Source: Treponema sp. UBA6988 (lineage in GTDB: Bacteria > Spirochaetota > Spirochaetia > Treponematales > Treponemataceae). From it: a DNA stretch of 28,911 nucleotides. A program made the position numbers and the translations under genes. This document shows, piece by piece, positions 1-5,145 of this stretch. The notes beneath the pieces were generated by a model. That model did no database searches. It was not told the origin of the DNA and saw only the letters and a list, made by a program, of their open reading frames with translations. The DNA lies in NCBI GenBank assembly GCA_002448445.1, contig DJYC01000070.1, forward strand, positions 1 through 28,911, written 5' to 3'. The stretch's first letter is position 1; each line of letters begins with the position of its first letter.

Positions 1-1
1 T

Positions 2-265
2 CTTAAAAACATAAGCGACGACGGTTGGCGCTGGGTAATACAGGGGCAAATCGAAGGAAAAAAGCGCGACTACACGAGCGGCCTTCTGGCGGCGGAAAGG
101 CGAGGTCGTGCAGCAGGGCTTGAGCAAGGAATGCTTCAAAAAGCAATTGAGACTGCAAAAAAGTTACTGGCAGAAGGAATTTCCCCAGAAATGATAGCAA
201 AGTGCTGTTCCCTCTCTATAGAAGAAGTAAAGGAACTGCAAAAAACACCCCTTGCCGCCCCCTAA
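2..265 (+). CDS. C-terminal part of an Rpn-family nuclease/putative transposase (5' end outside window)
   Basis: Open from the window edge to TAA at 263-265, 87 residues visible. The sequence shows the tail typical of Rpn (PD-(D/E)XK, recombination-promoting nuclease) proteins: a charged Gly/Glu/Arg-rich stretch (ERRGRAAGLEQGM), then an amphipathic helix (KAIETAKKLLAEG), then the short helical motif ISPEMIAKCCSLSIEEVKEL. The nuclease domain itself lies outside the window, so the call rests on the tail alone. Family knowledge: Rpn proteins are mobile-element-like DNA endonucleases, often multicopy in treponemes. The stop overlaps by four bases the stop of the convergent gene at 262-732, so there is no room for a terminator between them. 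Confidence 0.6.
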   Translation, partial: LKNISDDGWRWVIQGQIEGKKRDYTSGLLAAERRGRAAGLEQGMLQKAIETAKKLLAEGISPEMIAKCCSLSIEEVKELQKTPLAAP

Positions 266-732
266 TACCTGCCCCCAACTCGCATCTCCACATAGCGCAC
301 CCGGCCAGCTTTAACGGCATCTTTTATCTGCTTTTCACGCCCGCTTAAGGTAGAAGAGCCTGTTTTTACCTCCACAAAAAGAACCTCGCGTATTTCCTTA
401 CCTTCAGCGGCACCGGGAAAAGCCACAAAATCTATGGGCTTTCCAACAAAACGTGCATCTGCGGGATTGCAGGGAAAACCGGGCAAATAAGGGGCAAGCT
501 GTTCTGCAGCCTGTCCCCCAAGAACCGAACGGCTCCGCTTTACCGCATCCTCACGGGCCCTTTTTACAACAAATGAATCAGCCGCTTTCTGTATGGAGCG
601 CCCAATCAGTATGCCAAGAATCAAAAAAAAGGCAAGTAGCGCCGCAGCTGTAACAAAAAGAGCAATATTTGTTTTTATGAATGTCAGGATTTGCTCAAGC
701 TCAAGGTCCTGAAAAGGTGAATTTATTCCCAT
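262..732 (-). CDS. Membrane-anchored Holliday-junction-resolvase-like endonuclease
   Basis: A 156-residue protein. Residues about 20-46 form one hydrophobic segment (NIALFVTAAALLAFFLILGI), followed by a basic linker (VKRAREDAVKRSR). The C-terminal half carries a PD-(D/E)XK-like core: PIDFVAF supplies the Asp, and EVLFVEVKTG supplies the Glu-x-Lys, followed by the resolvase-like helix TLSGREKQIKDAVKAGRVRY. This matches the family described as endonuclease related to archaeal Holliday junction resolvase, which typically has the same N-terminal membrane helix. The DNA substrate is unknown. The start ATG (730-732) has no strong ribosome-binding site. It is convergent with the Rpn fragment and divergent from the OmpA-family gene. 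Confidence 0.72.
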   Translation of the reverse strand: MGINSPFQDLELEQILTFIKTNIALFVTAAALLAFFLILGILIGRSIQKAADSFVVKRAREDAVKRSRSVLGGQAAEQLAPYLPGFPCNPADARFVGKPIDFVAFPGAAEGKEIREVLFVEVKTGSSTLSGREKQIKDAVKAGRVRYVEMRVGGRY

Positions 733-828
733 GAATGCAGTTTAGCACTTTTGGGACACTTAAGGAAGGACTGGCCAAGATGCTAATGCAATTGCCAAGT
801 CCTGCCGATTTATAAGAAGAGGTGTTTT

Positions 829-2253
829 ATGCTAAAAAAAGCCTATCCTTTACTTTTTGCGTTGATTTCTCCTGCCCTGTTTGCGCAAGCCCTTCCGTCT
901 AACAAAGCTAGCCGTGGACAGCAAGCAACCCCTGCCAATCAGGCGGCTGTAGTAAAAGAGGAAACATCCCTCGGCCTAAAGCAGCTGGACACTTCTGCCA
1001 TAGACACCACAGGCCCAAGCATAGAATTCAAATTCAAGTACCAGAAGGGCGACAGGTATGCCATACTCTCCACAGTAGAAGAAGACGTATTCGTAAACAT
1101 GCGCTACGACCACCACGGCGAAATAGTAAACCGTGTAAGCGCAGAAGTTACCGCAGCAGATCAGGCCACAGGCAGCGGAAGCCACGAATGTACCTTCATG
1201 ACAACAGAAAATGCCTTTGGACTTGGCGGCGGAAAAACATTCAGCTGGGGAGAGGAATACAAAAGCGTATTTGACCGCACATCCCTTGGCCGCTACACAA
1301 TCGGCGACGAATACTTCATGCCAACCGTCCGCGACGTGCCAATCTTCCCCGACCACGCAATAAAACCAGGCGACACATGGGTTCAGGAAGGACACGAAGC
1401 CCACGACCTTAGAAAGAACTTTGGACTGGAAAAGCCCTACATAGTCCCATTCACCGCCACATACAAATACCTCGGAACCGTTGGCCGCGAAAAGCGCGAG
1501 GTAAAGCAGATGAGCTATGCCGCAGCCTCCATAAGCAAGCAGAGGAACAACCAGGTAATCAAAAAAGAGGGAAACGTCCTCCACGTCTTCCACGTAAAAT
1601 ATTCGCTCTACACCCAGGCCCCGCAAAGACCGTCCGCAAACTACTACGGCGACTACCCCCAGACAACCATGGGCTTTAGCGACGAACTAATCTACTGGGA
1701 TGCAGAAAAAGGCGCAATTGACCATTACGTAGAAAACTTTAGAATTCTTATAGAAACCGCCTACGGCAACATCTACGAATTCCGCGGAACTGCCCACGCA
1801 GAAGTTACAGACTTTATCCGCACCGGAACCGACGACGAGCTTAGGGCCGTTGAAGAGCAGATAAAGGACCTTGGCATAGAAAACGTTACCGTCAAAAAAA
1901 GCGACAAGGGCCTTACCCTCAGCATGGAAAACATCCAGTTCAAGGCGGAAAGCTCCCAACTCATGCCCAGCGAAACGGAAAAGCTAAAAAAGCTTGCCCA
2001 AATTCTTGAAGCCTACCCGGACAACGATATCCTTGTAAGCGGACACACCGCAACCGGCAAAGGCCGCGACCCCCAGGAACTCAGCGAAGCGCGCGCAAAA
2101 GCCGTTGCCGACTACCTAATCCAGCTTGGAGTAAAAGACAACTACCACATCTTTACCCAGGGCTTTGGCGACAAAAAGCCAATCGCCCCCAACAACACGG
2201 AAGAAGGAAAAGCAAAAAACCGCCGCGTAGAAATCACGATTATGGATAAATAG
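829..2253 (+). CDS. OmpA-family (peptidoglycan-associating) exported protein
   Basis: A 474-residue protein with a signal peptide (KK, then a hydrophobic run, probable cleavage after ALFA at residue 19). Residues about 60-340 are a family-specific region I cannot assign. Residues about 364-474 are an OmpA C-terminal domain: IQFKAES, then GHTATGKGRDPQELSEARAK, ending AKNRRVEITI. Known OmpA domains bind diaminopimelate in peptidoglycan through an Asp in GxTD and an Arg in the LSxxRA helix. Here the Arg is kept (R422) but the Asp position is Ala (A408), so binding may be altered. The start is supported by AAGAGG six bases before the ATG. It is probably monocistronic; the repeats at 2280-3100 follow. 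Confidence 0.85.
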   Translation: MLKKAYPLLFALISPALFAQALPSNKASRGQQATPANQAAVVKEETSLGLKQLDTSAIDTTGPSIEFKFKYQKGDRYAILSTVEEDVFVNMRYDHHGEIVNRVSAEVTAADQATGSGSHECTFMTTENAFGLGGGKTFSWGEEYKSVFDRTSLGRYTIGDEYFMPTVRDVPIFPDHAIKPGDTWVQEGHEAHDLRKNFGLEKPYIVPFTATYKYLGTVGREKREVKQMSYAAASISKQRNNQVIKKEGNVLHVFHVKYSLYTQAPQRPSANYYGDYPQTTMGFSDELIYWDAEKGAIDHYVENFRILIETAYGNIYEFRGTAHAEVTDFIRTGTDDELRAVEEQIKDLGIENVTVKKSDKGLTLSMENIQFKAESSQLMPSETEKLKKLAQILEAYPDNDILVSGHTATGKGRDPQELSEARAKAVADYLIQLGVKDNYHIFTQGFGDKKPIAPNNTEEGKAKNRRVEITIMDK

Positions 2254-2279
2254 ATTCATAAATTTTATAATTATATGGG

Positions 2280-2393
2280 CGCTTCCTGCCATTCGGCAGG
2301 CCGGCTGTTCCGAGGCTTGCTAACGCGCGGCCTCCGCACTCACTTCGTTCGCTTGCGGTGGCTGGCCTCCGGCCACCTCTCCATAGCCTAGCG
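2280..2393 (-). repeat. GC-rich dispersed palindromic element, possible member of the CCTACGCCGCC family
   Basis: Located 27 bases after the OmpA-family stop. It contains the hairpin CTGCCATTCGGCAG (2287-2300), a second inverted repeat around GGTGGC/GCCACC (2357-2377), and GTTAGC (minus strand, 2319-2324). On the minus strand it begins with CTATGGAGAGG, which resembles the CATGGAG start of the elements at 4895, 15674 and 25335. Base composition is clearly richer in GC than the flanks. It could also help terminate the OmpA-family transcript, but there is no T-run. Membership in the family is tentative. Confidence 0.45.
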
Positions 2394-2423
2394 CAAACCA
2401 CATAAACAACCAATCTATCTTTA

Positions 2424-2583
2424 TCATTACCGAAGAGACGTAAGCATTCATCCCTCTTCGTCATTGCAGAACTGGCGTTAAGAAAACTCCCCACTATCTG
2501 TCATTGCAAAACTGGTGTTAAGCATTCTCCATTCGCTCTGTCATTGCTTGACTTGAGCAATCAATACCCCTCTGTGTCATTGC
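2424..2583 (+). repeat. Degenerate ~40-base tandem repeat, units starting TCATTGC
   Basis: TCATTGC or its variant TCATTAC recurs at 2424, 2461, 2501, 2541 and 2577, spaced 37, 40, 40 and 36 bases. Units two and three are closest, sharing TCATTGC, then AACTGG, then GTTAAG at the same offsets. The last unit leads into a perfect hairpin with arms ATTGCCGGG (2579-2587) and CCCGGCAAT (2593-2601). No reading frame runs through it. Together with the element at 2280 it fills the gene-free stretch 2254-2725; I see nothing else in that stretch. Confidence 0.65.
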
Positions 2584-2598
2584 CGGGCTTGACCCGGC

Positions 2599-2985
2599 AA
2601 TCTTATTAAACAGATTATCGTGTTCTTCGCAACGAAGTTTTCAGCCAGCCCGATAATGACAATTTTATAACCTTATAAACAACTTTTTTCTTGACGGTGA
2701 CAATCCAATTTATTACTTTTCATTCATGCAAATATATTATGTTTACATTCTGTCGAATTATACAAATTCCACACTTTATATAGGTGTAACAAATGATTTA
2801 AAGCGTAGGATATATGAACACAAAAACAAACTCATAAGTGGATTTTCATCAAAATACAATGTAAACAAGCTTGTATATTTTGAAGAAACCACAGATATAA
2901 AATCCGCAATTCAAAGGGAAAAGAATTTAAAAAACAGGAAACTTTGTTGCGAAGAACGTGAGAAATCTTATTAAGCAGATTATCG
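2599..2985 (+). mobile_element. Candidate small mobile unit: GIY-YIG gene bounded by direct and inverted repeats
   Basis: A 22-base direct repeat with 21 identities flanks the unit (2599-2620 and 2964-2985; core TTATTAAGCAGATTATCG). Just inside lie 20-base inverted repeats with about 17 matches (2619-2638 and 2942-2961; core TTGCGAAGAAC). Each direct repeat continues into a palindrome with arms ATTATCG and CGATAAT, at 2614-2657 and 2979-3001. The only gene inside is the GIY-YIG ORF, whose stop codon is in the right direct repeat. The repeat layout is seen directly; mobility is inferred. Confidence 0.55.
2726..2974 (+). CDS. GIY-YIG nuclease-superfamily protein, C-terminus replaced by repeat sequence
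   Basis: An 82-residue protein of the small stand-alone GIY-YIG (YhbQ/UPF0213-like) type. The core is visible: YYVYIL (residues 4-9), LYIG (17-20), the catalytic-type Arg region LKRRIYEHK (25-33), then LVYFEETTDIKSAIQREKNLK. In this family the AIxREKxLK helix is normally followed by a further segment containing a conserved NPxWxDL-like end. That segment is missing. The last 11 residues (KLCCEEREKSY) are encoded by the inverted and direct repeats flanking the gene. Either the gene was truncated by repeat insertion, or the protein naturally ends in its own repeat. No ribosome-binding site is obvious. AT content is far higher than in neighbouring genes, which suggests foreign origin. Confidence 0.7.
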   Translation: MQIYYVYILSNYTNSTLYIGVTNDLKRRIYEHKNKLISGFSSKYNVNKLVYFEETTDIKSAIQREKNLKNRKLCCEEREKSY

Positions 2986-2993
2986 GGTCAAGC

Positions 2994-3097
2994 CCGATAA
3001 TGACAGTATGTTTTCCGATAATGACAGTATGTTTTCCGATAATGACAGTATGTATCCCGGCAATGACAGTATGTTTCCCAGCAATGACAGTTTTTTC
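2994..3097 (+). repeat. Five tandem copies of a 20-21-base repeat
   Basis: Units begin at 2994, 3015, 3036, 3057 and 3078. Each consists of CCGATAATGACAG or CCGGCAATGACAG followed by TATGTTT-like sequence. The first two are identical over 21 bases. The unit equals the right half of the palindrome next to the GIY-YIG gene plus a short spacer, so it looks like slippage expansion of one arm of that element. Confidence 0.85.
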
Positions 3098-3141
3098 CCG
3101 ATAAAGAAGTAAAAAATACCAGTATTAAACTGAGCTTCCAT

Positions 3142-3177
3142 AAAAAAAAGCGCAGCCTGGTTATGCAGACTGCGCTT
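3142..3177 (-). terminator. Rho-independent terminator of the FadL-like gene
   Basis: On the minus strand a perfect 8-bp stem (AAGCGCAG with CTGCGCTT) closes a 14-base loop and is followed directly by six T. It starts 25 bases after the stop of the FadL-like gene at 3203. Confidence 0.85.
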
Positions 3178-3202
3178 GATGTTGGATAAGTAAGACCTTA
3201 AC

Positions 3203-4495
3203 TTAGAATGGCAGGCGGTATGTTACGCCAATGCTGGCCATAAAGAGGTCCTTTGAAAGCTTGAACATATCCTTATAGCCCTCTACATCAAAGTAGTTTA
3301 CCCACATACCGGCAGCAGTAAGGGTAAGGTTTTCGATTGGAGTTACTTCTACACCACCACCAACTGTAAAGCTGTCCAAGACAGGTGAGAAATAGCTGTT
3401 TGACTCGTCGTTTGTTCCCTGCTTTGAATATGAGAAGCCAAGGCTTGCGCTAACCATTTCGTTGATTCTGTAGTCTGCACCAAGTGCAAACTCGATAGAG
3501 TTGTCGTAGTCTGTTTCGCCGAGGACAGAATCCATTGTAGCCTGCTTGTTAAAGTAGTAATTGCAGCTAAAGGAAAGAAGAAGGGGATCGATTACGTTGT
3601 AGGAAGCGCCAAATCCAAGGCAGGCAGGAAGGTCTGTGTTGAATTTTTTCCCGTCTTTAATACCCAAACCGTCAGCCAAGTTTCCTTCAACATTGTCAAC
3701 CTTGTACTTAATCTTGTTGATTGTTGAGTACTGAACGGAAAGGTCAAGCTTGTCTATGGGGCGGGCATGTACGCCAAAGACACCGCCAAAGCCTGTTGCC
3801 TTTGCATCGTAGCTGATTGTGTCTCCTCCGTTTAAGGCTTTGATAGCACTAGATGTAAGCTCCATAGACTGGGTTCCATAGACCATGCGGAAGGCAGCAC
3901 CTACAGAAAGCATACCGTCAAGGAACTTGTATGCACCGCCGACTTCTCCGCCGTATGTAATGGAGTTAATCTTAAGGCTATGGTCTTTTGCTGCGCCTTG
4001 AAGTATTCCAGCAGCCTGGGTCTGTCCTACAGCTGCCAGTGCCTTTGCCTTTTGTAAAAATAATCCACTAATAGCTGGGGAGCCATCATCAAAGTTAAGG
4101 GTTCCACCACCTGCATAAATACCAAAGTTGGCAAATACAGCAAAGTCTCCCTTGTGGTAAACTACGTCCAAATCCGGATAGAGCCATACTGTTGTTGTGT
4201 CAGAACCTGAAGTTTCAATTCCCGAACCGTTATATATAGTCTCAGTTGCAGCATCATCAATCTCATGCTTGTATTCCTTGAATACAAACTGGTTGCCGGC
4301 TTCTATCCAAAGGCCGTCGTTCATAAAGGCTGTACCTGCAATGTTGTAGAAGGCAGCTTCCGGGCGCTGGAATTCTGCGTTGCGGCTTGGGTTGCGCAAA
4401 TATCCAGTGCTCATGTTTGTCTTGTTTTCTACGCCGCCAGCGAATGCAAAAGCCACGCTCATGGCTGCTGCTGCAAAAGCTAAAGTTCTTTTCAT
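3203..4495 (-). CDS. FadL/OmpP1-like outer-membrane beta-barrel protein
   Basis: A 430-residue protein. I placed the start at the ATG whose codon is 4493-4495 because AAGGAG lies seven bases upstream; a longer frame to 4543 lacks this. Residues 1-20 are a signal peptide (MKRTLAFAAAAMSVAFAFAG). The mature N-terminus contains GYLRNPSRNAEFQRPEAAFYNIAG, like the NPA-rich plug of FadL proteins. The rest alternates polar and aromatic residues as in a 14-strand barrel, and the C-terminus SIGVTYRLPF ends in an aromatic residue, as outer-membrane proteins do for assembly. Family role: uptake of hydrophobic molecules, e.g. long-chain fatty acids; the substrate here is unknown. It is a single-gene transcript with its own promoter (4530-4558) and terminator (3142-3177). 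Confidence 0.78.
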   Translation of the reverse strand: MKRTLAFAAAAMSVAFAFAGGVENKTNMSTGYLRNPSRNAEFQRPEAAFYNIAGTAFMNDGLWIEAGNQFVFKEYKHEIDDAATETIYNGSGIETSGSDTTTVWLYPDLDVVYHKGDFAVFANFGIYAGGGTLNFDDGSPAISGLFLQKAKALAAVGQTQAAGILQGAAKDHSLKINSITYGGEVGGAYKFLDGMLSVGAAFRMVYGTQSMELTSSAIKALNGGDTISYDAKATGFGGVFGVHARPIDKLDLSVQYSTINKIKYKVDNVEGNLADGLGIKDGKKFNTDLPACLGFGASYNVIDPLLLSFSCNYYFNKQATMDSVLGETDYDNSIEFALGADYRINEMVSASLGFSYSKQGTNDESNSYFSPVLDSFTVGGGVEVTPIENLTLTAAGMWVNYFDVEGYKDMFKLSKDLFMASIGVTYRLPF

Positions 4496-4529
4496 GTTAA
4501 TATTCTCCTTAACATCTCTCTCTTCTATA

Positions 4530-4558
4530 AATATAATGCACAAAAAGGTGCATGTCTA
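4530..4558 (-). promoter_or_regulatory. Promoter of the FadL-like gene with a palindrome filling the spacer
   Basis: Minus strand: -35 TAGACA (4553-4558), 17-base spacer, -10 TATATT (4530-4535). The spacer is an inverted repeat with arms ATGCAC (4536-4541) and GTGCAT (4548-4553). A dimeric repressor there would block RNA polymerase. The leader to the ATG is about 28 bases and contains the ribosome-binding site. Confidence 0.65.
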
Positions 4559-4746
4559 TTTTTTCGGCAGAATAATTGAAAAAAGTTAAGGAAATGCCAA
4601 GGGCAGCCGTCATTCTGGAGGACGGTTTACGGTTCAGCATCTATATGCGTTTACGAAAGTTATACAGACCATTCGACAAGCTCTGGGGCGGCCGTCATTC
4701 CGGGCTCCGACCCGGAATCTGTGGAAGATGAATGCGGGGCTTATCG
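4559..4746. other. Gene-free stretch with a short GTCA-hairpin unit
   Basis: No convincing gene. The stretch holds a perfect hairpin (arms ATTCCGGG 4697-4704 and CCCGGAAT 4711-4718) preceded by GTC and followed by TCTG. This is the same layout as the hairpins at 2579 and 13846. Upstream, TTCGACAAGCTC (4675-4686) resembles the TTCGACAGGCTC core found at 28734-28745. Confidence 0.6.
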
Positions 4747-4808
4747 GTACAGACCCTGAATCCACATCCGTAGCAAGTGCGTGCGAATGTGGCGTAGCAG
4801 TTCAGGGG
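4747..4808 (-). repeat. Nested-hairpin repeat, copy 1 (minus orientation)
   Basis: Outer arms are CCCTGAA (4754-4760) and TTCAGGG (4801-4807). The enclosed sequence folds into a second 9-bp stem. It is an inverted copy of 13900-13960, sharing outer arms, the flank GGTCTGTAC and the inner loop GCACGCACTTGCTA. Differences in the inner stem preserve pairing: one U-A pair is replaced by C-G and one pair becomes a G-U wobble. Confidence 0.8.
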
Positions 4809-4810
4809 GC

Positions 4811-4884
4811 CGGTCTACGGTGCAGGGTGACGGTTTGCGCTTCCGGGGGACGGTTTACGTTTCCTGGGACGGTTTCTTTTGCGT
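4811..4884 (+). repeat. Degenerate ~20-base tandem repeat (CGGTTT units)
   Basis: Four units start at 4811, 4831, 4851 and 4870, each beginning CGGTTT (CGGTCT in the first) and the first three ending in a run of G followed by A. A related ACGGTTTACGGTTC is at 4622-4635. No coding frame is credible here. Confidence 0.6.
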
Positions 4885-4894
4885 ACTTGAAAAG

Positions 4895-5100
4895 AAGCCT
4901 ACGCCGCCATGGAGCCTTGGGAACAAAATCCCCTCCTTGGTATTTTGTTCCCGTAAGTTTTCTGCGAAAACTTACCCTATCTCTATAGCAACAAAATGAC
5001 GCGCCCTCCTTGGCGCTACTTTTAGCCAAGCAATGCAGACGAAGGGCGGATTTCGCAACGAGCACGAACGTGTGAAGTTTCGAGCGAAGGGCGGTTAGCA
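4895..5100 (+). repeat. Dispersed structured element, copy C
   Basis: It begins AAGCCTACGCCGCCATGGAG and ends around GTTAGC (5094-5099). Inside are a hairpin with 11-bp arms GGGAACAAAAT (4919-4929) and ATTTTGTTCCC (4942-4952), and a hairpin with 10-bp arms GTAAGTTTTC (4953-4962) and GAAAACTTAC (4966-4975). GAAGGGCGG occurs twice near the right end (about 5041 and 5086). The first 15-20 bases and the GAAGGGCGG/GTTAGC end are shared with the element at 15674-15808; the start is shared with 25335-25463. Confidence 0.7.
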
Positions 5101-5123
5101 AAGAGAGTTTTCGTCCAGAAGAG

Positions 5124-5144
5124 AAAAAGAATACTTTATATTCT
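5124..5144 (-). terminator. Possible weak terminator of the large GH94-like gene
   Basis: Two bases after the TAA on the minus strand, a 6-bp A/T-rich stem (AGAATA with TATTCT) with a 5-base loop is followed by a T-rich run. The stem is weak. Confidence 0.4.
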
Positions 5145-5145
5145 C

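Noticed and set aside
976..1626. 216-residue minus-strand frame inside the OmpA-family gene
   Set aside because: It is the antisense of a clear gene; its Cys/Val/Phe-rich composition is typical of a shadow frame.
2424..2583. CRISPR-like array (regular ~40-base period)
   Set aside because: The repeated word is only 7 to about 20 bases and degenerate, spacing varies, adjacent units share sequence in the would-be spacers, and there are no cas genes.
4728..5101. Three short open frames in the 4.5-5.1 kb gap
   Set aside because: They run through tandem and palindromic repeats, have no ribosome-binding sites and encode repeat-derived peptides.
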